A stretch of 64,000 nucleotides of DNA, taken from contig PUQB01000087.1 in the NCBI GenBank assembly GCA_003024785.1, forward strand, positions 186,001 to 250,000. Direction: 5' to 3'. This document shows positions 21,269 through 32,296 of this stretch, in pieces. The notes under the pieces were generated by a model that was not told the DNA's origin, searched no databases, and worked only from the letters and a program-made list of their open reading frames with translations. Origin of the DNA: Selaginella tamariscina. Lineage: Eukaryota > Streptophyta > Lycopodiopsida > Selaginellales > Selaginellaceae. Position 1 is the first letter of the stretch; every line of letters starts with the position of its first letter. Made by a program: the position numbers and the translations under genes.

Positions 21269-24200
21269 CTCCCCCCCAAACCGAAGCCACTTACCAACCC
21301 AAATCTGTGGCGCAAGAGTTGAAACTGGTGTGGCCCCAATGGCTTGGTGAGAAGGTCAGCTGGCATGTCCTTTGTCCCAAGATGTTGGACGGCCAGTGTG
21401 CCACCATCAACTAGCTCACGCACGTAGTGGAATTGGACTTCAATGTGCTTCGAGCGAGCATGGTGGACGGGGTTCTTGGACATGGCAATGCTGCTCAAGT
21501 TGTCGCACCAAGAAGGAGTGGGGCCAGCTTGTGGACATCCCAGCTCAGCAAGTAGCCCCCGAGCCCAAACCACTTCCCTGCTACCAGTAGTGAGTGCAAT
21601 GTACTCAGCTTCTGCACTAGAAAGTGCCACCACAGATTGTCGCTTAGAAGCCCACGCAATGGCACCTCCTGAGAAGGAAAGGCAAATGCCAGAAGTTGAG
21701 CGATGACCTTTGTTGTTGGCAAAGCTAGCATCTGTGTAGCATGTCAACGATGCATCACCTCCCGAATAAGCAATGCCACAATCCATAGTGCCCCGAAGGT
21801 ATCTGACGATACGCTTGGCAGCTTGCCAATGCATGGTGGTTGGTGACGTGTTATACTGACTTAAGGCAATAGTCGCATATGCGATGTCGGGGCGAGTCAT
21901 TAGGGACAAATATGTGAGACAACCGATGAGATGCCGATAAGGAGTCCCAGCAGGTAGAGGCTCACCGGGTTGCTCAATTGTGAGGTCAATGGCACCGACA
22001 ACCATTGGGGTCTTGACAGGGTGGCAATCACGCATACCAAACCGATCCAGCAAGACTTCGACCTTACGTTGTTGGCTAAGCATGTAGCTACCAGACTTGG
22101 GATCATGTGTGACCTCAAAGCCAAGAAAGTAAGAAACTTGGCCAAGGTCCTTCATCTGGAATTGCTGGCTAAGAGAAACTTTTAGAGCAGCAATGGCATC
22201 AGTGTCATCACCCATGATGAGCAAATCATCAACATAGAGGGCCACGATGAGCATGCTCTTGGCATGGCCTTTCACATACACATTGGGATCAGCATGGCAG
22301 CGAGAAAAGCCTTGAGCACGTAAGGTAGCATCAAATTTTTGGTACCAAACACGGGAGCTTTGTTTTAAGCCATACAAAGCTTTCCGCAATTGCCATATAG
22401 TGCCACTAGAGGCAACATCATCCTCAAACCCAAGAGGTATATGCATGTAGATATCCTCTTGCAAATCCCCATTCAAGAAGGCTGTCTTGACATCCATATG
22501 GTGGACTTGCCATTTGCGAGCAGCCGCAAGTGCAAAAAGGGTACGGAGGCTGGCCATTTTTACAACTGGTGAGAATGTTTCATCATAGTCAAGGCCATGG
22601 ACTTGGCGAAATCCGCGAACAACTAACCGTGCCTTATAACGTACCACTTGACCATCTTTTCCATACTTTTTGGAAAAGATCCATTTTGGATCCAAAACAC
22701 GTCGTCCCGGTGGTGCTGAATCCACTTGAACATAGGTGCCGTTAACCCGAATGGAAGCAACTTCTTCCGCAATGGCTTCCATCCAATATGGAGCCTCAGG
22801 CCCTGAGACGGCCTCATCATAGGTCATGGGGATGCCAGCATCAACAAGACCACAAAAATCATCGAGCTCCGCAGCATCTACTTCAATATTTTCTCGGACT
22901 TTCAATGAAGGTCGACGTTCCCGGGGTTGATCAAGAATTGGCATCGGATCAGGCATGCCACGACGTCGACGAGGTGGTGGAGGTGTCGAAGGCCTATCCT
23001 CAATTTGAGCATCAACTGGTTCAGGCATGTCTAGAAGTGGAGGATTCCCCAGTGGAATCTCTAGTGGTAACTCATGAATAGGATCTAAAGGCGGAGGCAA
23101 GAGTGGACCATCTCCCATAAGTGGTATCAAAGGAACAAGTTGAGTCTCATCAATGAAAGAAGGATCTTGAAGAGCCTCTGTGCGCATGGGAAAGTCATCT
23201 TCGTTGAACATGACATCCGTGCTAACAAGAGCCTTATGAGATGCAAGATCCCACAACTTGTAAGCTTTTCTCCCGATGGTGTCATCTTGTGCATATCCTA
23301 TGAAGATGAATTTTTTACTTTTGGGATCCAGTTTTTTCCGAAGTTGATCAGGGGTATGTGCGTATGCCGCACAACCGAAGACTCGAAAGTGAGACACATC
23401 AGGAGTAGACCCTGTCCAAAATGCCTCAGGGGTTTTTCCATCCAAAGCAGCCGTAGCAAGGCGATTTTGGACATGCATTGCTGTGGCTATGGCCTCTTGC
23501 CAAAACGTCTTGTCAAGATGTCCATCAGCTAACAAAGCACGAGCAGCATTGACAAGAGTGCGATTCTTCCTTTCTGCAACACCATTTTGCTGGGGGGTGT
23601 AGCGAGCCGTGGCTTGCAGTCGTATGCCTACATCACGACAGATGCCCCGAAGCTCATTGTTGAGGTATTCACCACCACCGTCAACTCGAAGAGCTTTTAT
23701 CTTTCGGCCAAGGAGATTTTCAACATAGGCCTTATATGTTTGAAACGCAACAACTGCATCGCTCTTGCGCATCAAGAAGTGAATGCATGTCCGACGGCTA
23801 TAGTCATCAATGAATGTGATGAAATACTTCGCACCATCATGGCTTGGCACGTCCATGGGACCACAAAGATCAGAATGGACCAAGTCCAAAAGTCCAATCG
23901 CTCGATGCTTACTCGGCGAGAAATTTCGGCGGTGATGCTTGCCTAAAACACAAGCTTCACAAAACGTAGATGGGATACGTCGGAAATCCAATCCAGTAAC
24001 TATGCCTTGTGATTTCATTCGTTGAAGAGATTGGTAATTCACATGACCGAGTCTCTTGTGCCAGAGCTCTGCACGAGAATCTGCCTCCACAGTTTGAAAG
24101 GCCTGAACTGAGTCGGCAGCAGTAATCTCGTACAAGTCCCCAATGCGTTTCCCACGAAGCAACTGTGTACCAAGCATGTGAAAGTCGCTAGAGTCAACCA

Positions 24201-25359
24201 AGGAGACTCCCTTTGCATCAAAGACTACCACTGCACTTTGATCGCATATCTTGGCGATGGACATTAAATTACGTCGCAAGGTGGAGACGTGCATGGCACC
24301 ATCAAATGTCATGGTCCGCCCATGATCAAGTGAGAGCCGAAATTGCCCGATGCCTTCCACAGGGATGGTGGTATTATCACCTAAATGAACAGCATGCTTT
24401 TCAATGTTCGGTTGGTAACACTCAAAAAGACTTTTCTTATTGCCCATAAGATTAGTACAACCAGAGTCTAGAAGCCACCTACTCGGTGCTACAACTGCCT
24501 CTGCGTTGTAGAGTTCCTCGTCAACCTCATTTGTTGTAGCAGTCCCATTGCTCTCGAGTAGATTAGCTTTCGCCGTCATAGCAATTGGTCGTTTGACAGG
24601 CTTTGGAGCAGTGCAATCTTGAGCCCAATGGCCCATCTCCAAGCAACGAGCACACTGATTCTTAGCAAGTCTGGCCTTGGCACGCCCAAATGCCCTAGAA
24701 TTTTGCCCTTTCTGGGCATTTGCTGCTACCCTGAAATTTTGCCCTTTCTGGGCATTTGCTACTGCCCCAGAATTTTGCCCTTTCTGGGCATTTGCTGCTG
24801 CATACGTTTTTGCCACTTTGGCATCACCAAGAGCCTGTGAAGCATACATAGCATGTGGCATTTCCGCCCTCTCACTTCGCATGGCTTCAATATTGCGAAG
24901 ACTCCTCACGGCATCTGCCCAAGTCATCCCTGGTTGGAGAAGCAAGCTCTCAACTGCATTCTTCCAACTAGCCGGCAAGGACTTGTAGAGTCGCAGCCTC
25001 TGCTGCTCATCCGTGAGACAATGCTTCGCCCCAGCAGCCGCAAGCTGTGTGAAAAATCCCTGGAGCTTGGCAATGTGAGTCTGGATACTACCATTTTCCT
25101 CTAGCCTCAAGGAATCTAGCTGTGAATGGATGTTGAAGACATCCATTTCACTCTTGATGCCATAGGTGTCGCTCAACCATTTCCAAAGTGCTGCTGCAGT
25201 GGATTTGGGAATGGATGGAGCAGCAAATAATACATTCGAGGACAGGCACATTGCAATACTTCCTCTAGCCTTGGAATCCCGGAGATTCCAGTCACGTACC
25301 TCAGCAGCAGTAGAACCTGGAGCTGGCGACGGCTCTGTTCCATCTACAATCCCCAACAA
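21259..25359 (-). CDS. Copia Gag-Pol polyprotein, 1366 aa
   Basis: Single intact ORF in the Ty1/copia order. Gag occupies about 1-250 and contains three tandem 12-residue units with NAQKGQN (about 189-224) and a CCHC knuckle CARCLEMGHWAQDC (236-249). Protease has WLLDSGCTNLMG (catalytic DSG 298-300). The integrase zinc-binding part has HKRLGHVN and CEACVLGKH, followed by the catalytic core with D497, D560 (VDGGGEY) and E596 (GVAERKNR), the D-D-35-E spacing. Reverse transcriptase has KARLVVRGF, MDVKTAFLNGDLQEDIYM and the YVDDLL active site. RNase H has the TDASFA and SSAEAEYIAL motifs, and a C-terminal KHIEVQFHYVRELV block follows. All catalytic motifs look whole, so the element could be autonomous. 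The ATG chosen lies 104-115 bp inside the 5' LTR end; an upstream non-AUG extension is not excluded. Confidence 0.96.
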   Translation of the reverse strand: MLGIVDGTEPSPAPGSTAAEVRDWNLRDSKARGSIAMCLSSNVLFAAPSIPKSTAAALWKWLSDTYGIKSEMDVFNIHSQLDSLRLEENGSIQTHIAKLQGFFTQLAAAGAKHCLTDEQQRLRLYKSLPASWKNAVESLLLQPGMTWADAVRSLRNIEAMRSERAEMPHAMYASQALGDAKVAKTYAAANAQKGQNSGAVANAQKGQNFRVAANAQKGQNSRAFGRAKARLAKNQCARCLEMGHWAQDCTAPKPVKRPIAMTAKANLLESNGTATTNEVDEELYNAEAVVAPSRWLLDSGCTNLMGNKKSLFECYQPNIEKHAVHLGDNTTIPVEGIGQFRLSLDHGRTMTFDGAMHVSTLRRNLMSIAKICDQSAVVVFDAKGVSLVDSSDFHMLGTQLLRGKRIGDLYEITAADSVQAFQTVEADSRAELWHKRLGHVNYQSLQRMKSQGIVTGLDFRRIPSTFCEACVLGKHHRRNFSPSKHRAIGLLDLVHSDLCGPMDVPSHDGAKYFITFIDDYSRRTCIHFLMRKSDAVVAFQTYKAYVENLLGRKIKALRVDGGGEYLNNELRGICRDVGIRLQATARYTPQQNGVAERKNRTLVNAARALLADGHLDKTFWQEAIATAMHVQNRLATAALDGKTPEAFWTGSTPDVSHFRVFGCAAYAHTPDQLRKKLDPKSKKFIFIGYAQDDTIGRKAYKLWDLASHKALVSTDVMFNEDDFPMRTEALQDPSFIDETQLVPLIPLMGDGPLLPPPLDPIHELPLEIPLGNPPLLDMPEPVDAQIEDRPSTPPPPRRRRGMPDPMPILDQPRERRPSLKVRENIEVDAAELDDFCGLVDAGIPMTYDEAVSGPEAPYWMEAIAEEVASIRVNGTYVQVDSAPPGRRVLDPKWIFSKKYGKDGQVVRYKARLVVRGFRQVHGLDYDETFSPVVKMASLRTLFALAAARKWQVHHMDVKTAFLNGDLQEDIYMHIPLGFEDDVASSGTIWQLRKALYGLKQSSRVWYQKFDATLRAQGFSRCHADPNVYVKGHAKSMLIVALYVDDLLIMGDDTDAIAALKVSLSQQFQMKDLGQVSYFLGFEVTHDPKSGSYMLSQQRKVEVLLDRFGMRDCHPVKTPMVVGAIDLTIEQPGEPLPAGTPYRHLIGCLTYLSLMTRPDIAYATIALSQYNTSPTTMHWQAAKRIVRYLRGTMDCGIAYSGGDASLTCYTDASFANNKGHRSTSGICLSFSGGAIAWASKRQSVVALSSAEAEYIALTTGSREVVWARGLLAELGCPQAGPTPSWCDNLSSIAMSKNPVHHARSKHIEVQFHYVRELVDGGTLAVQHLGTKDMPADLLTKPLGPHQFQLLRHRFGLVSGFGLGGSVT

Positions 25360-25474
25360 CCCATGAAATAAGAGAAAGGATTCAAGATGGATCTTGAATC
25401 CCTCAAATCCTTCTCCATCAAAACTCGCGGGATGGATGGCTTTCCTTCCATGGCGCTATCGAGCTCTGATACCA

Positions 25475-25562
25475 TGAGACAATCAGGATCCAAGCGCACC
25501 GTGCTAACGGACACAAACGGAAAGCCCTAAAATGTATATGTGGCGAGGTATGTCATGTAACA
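25475..25562 (-). repeat. Copia 5' LTR (88 bp)
   Basis: Second copy of the short LTR, adjacent to the initiator-Met tRNA primer site. It carries all signals for element transcription in under 90 bp if it acts as promoter. Confidence 0.95.
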
Positions 25563-26034
25563 GAAAAGACATATTGTCTGAACCCCTGTGCAAAAAGCTT
25601 GCCAACGGTCCGTCCTCCAAAACTGAAATCCAGAGTTGCATTTGTGTACTCTAACTGGGCATTTGCATTTGGGTTGTCGGAAACAATTGTAAGATTGAAT
25701 GCAGATACATGTTAGCATCCGTGTAAAGGAAGAGCGTCCCATTAGAGACCTTCTCAATTGAGATTGTGGGTGTCTTTGGGTGAAGTGCAAAGAGTAGAAC
25801 AAGCCCAGACATGCCACTCAGGACAGCCGCGAGCCCGACAACCATCAGAAGACATACTAGACACACTTTACAACCGTTTTTACCCTTTAATGTCCTGAAA
25901 GAAACATGCCTGCGGAATTGTTCATCTTCATTTCTAAGCCTTTCATGCTGGGCTGGGACGGAAGGACCTCACTACCGACTTGCCCCTTTCGAGTATGCCA
26001 ATTCTGGCTTTAGATTGAACAGAGATTGACTCAT
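25563..26034 (-). pseudogene. LEA_2/NHL-type gene, 5' half, split by copia
   Basis: The ATG at 26032-26034 opens MSQSLFNLKPELAYSKGASR, followed by two in-frame stops (TAG TGA), then HERLRNEDEQFRRH in the same frame. A membrane helix VCLLMVVGLAAVLSGMSGLV comes next, then the typical HPKTPTISIEKV junction of NHL/LEA_2 membrane proteins. After a 2-bp frame change at about 25690 the domain continues NLTIVSDNPNANAQLEYTNA and SFGGRTVGKLFAQGF up to the copia insertion. Family members are type II membrane proteins linked to stress and pathogen responses. The copia insertion disrupts this copy; the stops and indel may predate it or be assembly errors. Confidence 0.8.
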
Positions 26035-29000
26035 GAAGAAGATCTACACTATCTACATCTATACTGTTGTTTTGCTTTGTCATTTTGAAGACTGTTAGCA
26101 AATATCAATGCTTTTAAAGTGGGGTTAAGGGAAGCAACATAGAACAGACATACATATGGTGTGATCTGTACGTGGACTTCACAAGCTTCTATATTGTTTC
26201 TTGTTATGTGGAAATATAATTTACACGTAAAATATATGTGCACATGGAGACGCGCTCGGGAGATGCCGCGTCATGTAATTCTGTGCCATGTGGAGTTATA
26301 ACCACCCTCAGTATGCACTAGTCAATTGTCGGCCAACTGACCAGTGGTCAAATATATCATACACAGGAAGGAGTAACAGACGACATCTTCCACGGATCCC
26401 CGGCGGCATATGAGACATACGGAATATGCGAGTCTGTGGAAGAAACCGAACTTCCCATTTCTGCTTACTGAGCCTCCATTGGACTGGAGCGGGTCCGCCT
26501 TTCACTCCATATCAGAAGGGTGCGTTTTCATAAAAAATATGAATCGGGTTTAGCTCTAACATTAACTTTTCACGGTCACTTTCGTACCTGAATTAACTTG
26601 AATGGTCTCAGTCTTTCCCTGATTTGTACATGCAACTTGAATAACTTCCATATTTAGTTCATAAGCTCAATGCATGCACTCCTTAATGGCTGTTGATGGG
26701 CTCTTCCACTATCAAAATACAGTTATTATTTGCTATGTTCGTTATTTAGGTCGTACAATAACAGCTGGTTGTGTTTGAAAATATAGCACAAGGTTTCTTC
26801 ATCCTCCATTAAGAATGTTGCCTACAAATCTCTTTAAAATTTAAGAGTATATAACCTTGTCTCCATAACTCACAATTTTGGAACTGTATTATAAACCTGC
26901 AATCCTCTAATACATGGTGTCATAATTAATGGATTCATCCTAAGCTTACATGAATTATCATTTTTTCTAATTCTCAAAATAATAATAGATTTTATACTAT
27001 GTACCAGATTTATTATAAGAAAAGATTTATGTTTTATAACCAGATTAAAGAATCCTCTTAGTAAGATAAAATTTCATATTCAACAATAATTTAAAAGTTG
27101 AATATTAATATTTTCATAATCTTCTCTCGTTCTTTAACATTTTAAATAAAAATCAATTAAGATTCTGCATATTCTCCTGTATAAATTTTTTTTAATAACT
27201 TTTTAATAACAATGTGAAATCAAAGTCAGTTTGTAAGTCTTTATTATCACTCGTTTGTATAATTTAAACATTTTAAAATAGCATATAATTCAATCTCCAC
27301 CTTTTTCTAAATTACTTAATCATCTCTCTTATGTTATTTATTTAATCCTTATAATAAGCAATAACTTTTACATATCATAACAATAATCTTTTTATTACAT
27401 TTTTAAATTTTAATGTCATTAAATATTACTGCATTTTGCATCATGAAGGTTCTTATAATAATTTTTATTTTAATTATAGGCTCACTTTATGTCTTCTTAT
27501 GAAACTGCTTTAAAATATAAATTAAAGTTACAAATCTTAACTTTAAATACGATACATTTATTATACACCTTTTGATATATAAAAGTTCTCCGTAAATATT
27601 GAGGTTTAATATATGCTTTTAAAGTAACAATAAGATATCATGTAGTGACATAATATCAATTTTAACATGATGCATAATAAATTTTACCGTAACGTTAAGC
27701 ACGTAAGAAACATGTGCACTAAACGTGGTGATGACTATTCTACATGCCATTCCGTACACGTGTTGTGCGGCAAGAGCATGCAACCGTACCATTTCGTGTA
27801 TAGAATATTCTTCTTAAATCACGTAAGTGCGAAGGATCACGAGAGCAATATTGTTTGTGTAAGAACTTTCTTCATGATGCTTGCCACCAATCTCCTCAAC
27901 GTTGAGGTACAATATGAGATAAGTTAAGGAGTACATCTATAGCATGGTCTAGGAAGTGCTTATTATTGAGATAACAATATAGATAGTCAATAGATTTTGA
28001 TGTAGTTTTATAATGTTGAAAAAAAAAAATAAAAAGACAAAGTAAATGTCATTGTGAAAACTAATGTACAAAGTGATCTTTACACATCCATTCCTAGAAG
28101 ATACATACCTTAGTTATTTTTAAATTTATAATGTTATTTACAAGCAAAGGAATCTATATACTACCTGTTCACTTGTTCATTTTTAAAACATCACCTTTCT
28201 TTTTTTTACTTTGGTATTAGAGTGATGAGTTATTTCATTGGGTCCTTCTCAAGGGTTCCTTTGTTGTTGTGCCACAAAATTTTCTTCTTCTTTTTTTTTA
28301 CAAAATTTCTTCCTCAACAATCTCTAAAGTTTCAATTCAACCTTGTAGAGGGGAACCTCCTCATGTTTATGAATGTTTTCTTTTTCTTTCTTCTTTGTTG
28401 GGACACTTTTGGTACTTGACTATTGTCCTCGTCAACAAACTTTGGTTTGTGAGTGATAGATTTTTCTTTTGTGACTATTTTTCTTAAGCTTTTGGTTCTT
28501 CATCATGCTCGCTCTTATCATTCATCTTATCAGTCACCTCATCTTCCTCCTCAACTTTCCCACCACTACTTGACGTTGTGCTTGGCTCTTGTTTCGGCAA
28601 AAAAATTTCTTTGTAATATAATGGTTTCAAGAGGTTTGCCAAAATTATATCTCTCACATGCAAACAAAGTAACGGATCCATGTTCACCCCAAAAACATTT
28701 CTTCCCATTGTAGCACAAGCATAAAGCATTTTCTCTATTCTCATGAACAAGTTGGAAATGTAATGTCCCAGTTTGGTTAGTGTTGACAAAATCCTAGTGA
28801 CTAGTGCATACGATTTTTCAAATCCTTAACACTTGAAAAAAAAACAATAATTAAGTATATAATAGAGATACATAGTGCACATTTTAATACCAGTATTTTC
28901 CATCTGCCATTTTTTGATATTTAATGTTTTTTACTATAGTATTTGTTCATATATCAATGGGTTTAAAATTAATTTGCAATCCTCTCTTCACATCATCACA

Positions 29001-29114
29001 AATAAATGGATATCAACACATTACAATGATAAACATCCCATTATTAAAATAAAGTAATAAAACCAAATCATTAACCACTCAATCAACATGGGCATTATTT
29101 AACATTTGAGAATA
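26035..29114. other. AT-rich gene-poor DNA
   Basis: No gene could be supported. A few ORFs of 60-100 codons exist (for example 27667-27927 plus, and 28484-28789 minus with an acidic Ser/Glu-rich end) but lack recognisable motifs. Poly(A/T) runs are frequent. Confidence 0.5.
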
Positions 29115-29325
29115 CCTTAGTACCAAGGAATTTCTAGGTAGTCCTTGGTGTTGAGGTTTTCGTAGATTATCCTCGGTGTCAAGGTTAAATTTAGGAAGTC
29201 CTCAGCACCAAGTACCTTATTGTAAAGTCCTTGGTTCCAAGGGCTTGATAAAAGAAACCTTGATGCCGAGGATAATCTACGAAAACCTCGGATGAGGACT
29301 TCTAAGAAATTCCTCAATGTCAAGG
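29115..29325. repeat. Palindrome array 1, 28-29-bp period
   Basis: Eight copies of a degenerate 14-bp palindrome (consensus CCTYRRYRYYRAGG) start at 29115, 29143, 29171, 29200, 29229, 29258, 29286 (12-bp form) and 29312, i.e. spacings 28, 28, 29, 29, 29, 28 and 26. The cores differ in centre but keep CCT and AGG ends; the roughly 14-bp spacers are mostly unrelated. A GGATAATCTACGAAAACCTCGG-like stretch recurs inverted within the array (about 29157-29175 and 29270-29291). Read in any frame it gives no long protein. Confidence 0.85.
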
Positions 29326-31278
29326 TTACTCAGCGACATTTTTCATTACTAACCTTAATCTTGTCGTTGTATCTCCAGCCATGTAGATTCAAGTTAACAA
29401 GACCAACCTTATGGATCGTGATAAAATTCTTGGACTGAATGTTTCGGATTATCTCACATGGCCCAATCAACACTACAAAGCCCTGCTTGTGATGAAATTC
29501 CTTACAACTTGTTAGGAATGACCCTTGCATAAAATAAAGGTTTGTGACCTTGGCTATTGAGAAAGACCTGTAATAGTTGGAAAGTCTCCTACAATCATGT
29601 CATATCCCCTCCCTCATGGGTGCAGGGTGACTATATTGCAAATTATTGTACGGGTGGGTGTAGGGTGACTATATTGCAAATTATTGTATGGGTGGGAGTG
29701 GTGAGTAGGCACACAGGTATGTATGGGTTGATGACAATCAAATCTCCCCCGCCATCTCATAGGGACGAGCCGGGGGGGTGCCTAGCCAGGGCATAGCCCT
29801 TTCCCCCGCCCAAGCGGAGATAAGGCATTTCATTTGTGATGAATTGCACGAAGAGCCCATGAGTCGATCACCTGTCTATGCAATTCATCCTGTATCTCCA
29901 CTGGCCGCTCCATCCTGCCAGTTCGAGTAGTATTTTTCATGTGTGAGGAGCATTCCCAATGACCCCCCCTTCAAAATACAAGTGGTAGGTAGGTACTCCC
30001 CACCACATTTCATCGTAACCCTACCCTACCATAGCGTCGCTTGACAATTTTATATGAAGCATGTGTCGCTATTACGCCCGTATTCCACTGGGTGCTGCCG
30101 CAGCGAAATTGGTAGATATGTCAGTCACTTCTAGGGAGTGGTGGGCCCATAAAAGGGATTTTGTTGGCTACTCAATTGGAAACTAAACAATCTTGTCAAC
30201 TCCTTCCTTGAATTTGGGGACGTCAGAGGGTATATTTTATACTTCAAGAGCTTTACCCAACGCTAGAATGTCGTAGCACAAACCTTGGCTCCTTTTCAAT
30301 TGGTGTAGTAAAATAAGAGGACAACTCATTGTCAACATAGAATTTCTTCCTCTTCCCTTTGCTCAAGTCACCATTACTGCTAGCTTCACCAATTAACAGC
30401 TTCCTCTTTATTGACTTTGATCACTGCCCTTCAAGTAGTCTAACCTCATTACAAAATTGCATCTCGTCATCTAGAATGCATTTAAGCTCTAAGTACATAA
30501 GTAAATCTTTAAATTCTTCGTTTGTGATTTTGCATGGAAACTTCAAATACAACTTCAAGTTAAAAACAAATTAACTAGCTTGTCTTTCAATACACAACTT
30601 CACTTACTATGCTGCCAAAGCCATCAAAGTTGTGTTTCCTTTCAAGAATTTATATAAAAAAAGGAGATTTATATATAATGTTAAGAACATGAAATAGAAA
30701 ATACTACATAATCATATGGTTGCAGCCTGTTGCACATGGTATTAAAAAAGATCGTCTTTATCTTTCGTTAGGATTGCAAATACCTTCGTTATGTATGGAT
30801 ACCAATCATCCACACCTACCTTCTCTCTTTGAGAAAGGTACGCATGCTTGCATAGAGAGTGTTCGCCTCCTTTTGATCCTTGACAATTTTCCCAAGAATG
30901 CTTGTGCATATTCCCTTAATCATCCAATTCATCCACCTCACCATGAGCCACTATTTGAAATCTTTGTCCTAATCATTAGGGGCAACCGAGCAAGTGAGGT
31001 TCACTTTTCAAGTCCAAGTCGCTTGTTGAAAGCATCCGTCTAGTCAAATCATGTTACTTTACCAATGAACTCAACACCATTCACATTTTCATTTATGATG
31101 GAGAAATATTTGCCCATGTCGTCATCCAATTGTTATTTATATTCGACTTAGCCTTTTGAATGTGTTGGTGTCCCATTCCCCTAGAAACAAGTGAATTGGT
31201 CATGTTTTTTTTTCTTTCGATATTCAGGCTGTGTACAATAAAACAAAAGAACTATATGAATAGTGTAATTTAAGAAGA
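29326..31278. other. Gene-poor DNA with tandem repeat and degenerate ORFs
   Basis: The interval includes a 38-bp tandem duplication (29621-29696) and a GC-richer patch around 29740-30130. On the minus strand, 30350-31040 retains broken protein-like stretches (for example ITNEEFKDLLMYLELKCILD and CNPNERQRRS) that suggest an old mobile-element gene. I cannot name the family. Confidence 0.4.
29621..29696. repeat. 38-bp tandem duplication
   Basis: Two adjacent 38-bp copies of TGYAGGGTGACTATATTGCA plus 18 further bases, differing at about three positions. Confidence 0.9.
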
Positions 31279-31292
31279 CCTCGACGTCAAGG
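31279..31292. repeat. Isolated copy of the 14-bp palindrome
   Basis: CCTCGACGTCAAGG matches the consensus of the arrays at 29.1, 32.3 and 35.9 kb but stands alone. Confidence 0.6.
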
Positions 31293-32296
31293 TTTTGTAT
31301 GCACATATATCATTTTTAACATACCCCAAATAGTATAAACATATAAGTTGCCTTTGGTAGCATTTTAGAAGGTTCTCTTTACTTTTCTTGCTCTTCATCA
31401 ATGATTCTTCTGTTTTATGGGTAGATTGATCTTAGATAGTACTCAAAATTGTAGTAACTCTTGCACTATCTTAGAGTGTACAATCTCTAAGGCAACTCTA
31501 TTGGAATGATGTGTAGGCAAGACTCTATACTAAAACAGTTTAGTCATCCAAGAAGCAGTTTAAAATACACTTACTCATTTGTTCTCCTCAGAGCCTGGAT
31601 TAGTGAAACTATATGTGAGTCATTTATTAGCTTGAGCAAGTGACATTTGACTGACACATGAAACATTTTGTCGCTGCATTATGCTTCCTCTTCATTGATG
31701 ATTTTGAACTACTAGAGCCAATTTTTCATCTCACTCGTCAAAGGTTTTGTTAGCAAGGATGGCCAATTGTCGACATTGTTCCCAGAACAACTAACATTGT
31801 CTACCTAGTACCTATGCTTCTTTATTTTCTTCTTTTCCTTTGACATTAATTTCTTACCCACTATTACTATGAATGCATGTGCAATGCTTATGTACTTGTT
31901 CTACTTGAAAAAATCCATGAGATCGTTTATATTTTTTTACAAGTGAGCATACTTGCTCATTGGACTTCAACAAAATAAGTGGAATTCTAGTCAAGTTCTC
32001 CCCACCATTTCTCTCCAAACTGTCAAGTAAGTTTGCCAATAGTCTCCTTGCAAAGTCACTCGACAAAAGTGCTTGTTCTTGTCTTGGGTTTCATCATCAT
32101 GTGGAACATGTGGATTTGGCACTTCTAGTTGTGTGTTAGGCTGTGTGCGTCTTTTACCATATTGACCTAACAAGAATTGTCCTTTAAATTTAAAGACCCT
32201 TAGTGATGAGGTTTTTTAAATTTCTGCATCTTAAAATGACTTGTGGAATATGGTGAGACTATCTAAATCAAGTTAGAAACAAACTCAAATCCAGAA
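31293..32296. other. AT-rich DNA with relic ORF on minus strand
   Basis: The minus strand at about 31854-32173 carries two overlapping frames (RRTQPNTQLEVPNPHVPHDD, then RLLANLLDSLERNGGENLTR) that read like one broken gene. The family was not recognised. Confidence 0.35.

Larger units (their letters stand above)
21184..25562 (-). mobile_element. Intact Ty1/copia retrotransposon, 85-88-bp LTRs
   Basis: A complete 4.4-kb element on the minus strand. LTRs are 21184-21268 (85 bp) and 25475-25562 (88 bp), beginning TGTTACATGAC and ending GATTGTCTCA on the element strand. They differ only by a GC and a single A, with no substitutions. The 5-bp target duplication GAAAA is at 21179-21183 and 25563-25567. 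The primer-binding site TGGTATCAGAGC, complementary to initiator Met tRNA, abuts the 5' LTR (about 25463-25474). A G-rich polypurine tract precedes the 3' LTR at 21269-21280. The single long ORF is uninterrupted. The insertion splits a LEA_2-type gene. Intact coding and near-identical LTRs imply a recent insertion. Confidence 0.97.

Noticed and set aside
21372-25366. Plus-strand ORFs of 60-130 residues across 21.3-25.4 kb
   Set aside because: They are antisense shadows of the intact copia polyprotein.
27667-28789. Hypothetical genes from 60-101-residue ORFs
   Set aside because: AT-rich composition, no motifs, and no splice-site support beyond chance expectation.
29115-29325. CRISPR array
   Set aside because: Repeat-spacer spacing is superficially similar, but the 14-bp repeats are degenerate and palindromic throughout, there are no cas genes, and the context is plant nuclear DNA.
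29740-30150. Organellar DNA insertion
   Set aside because: The GC-richer patch prompted the idea but no organellar gene or RNA motif could be recognised.
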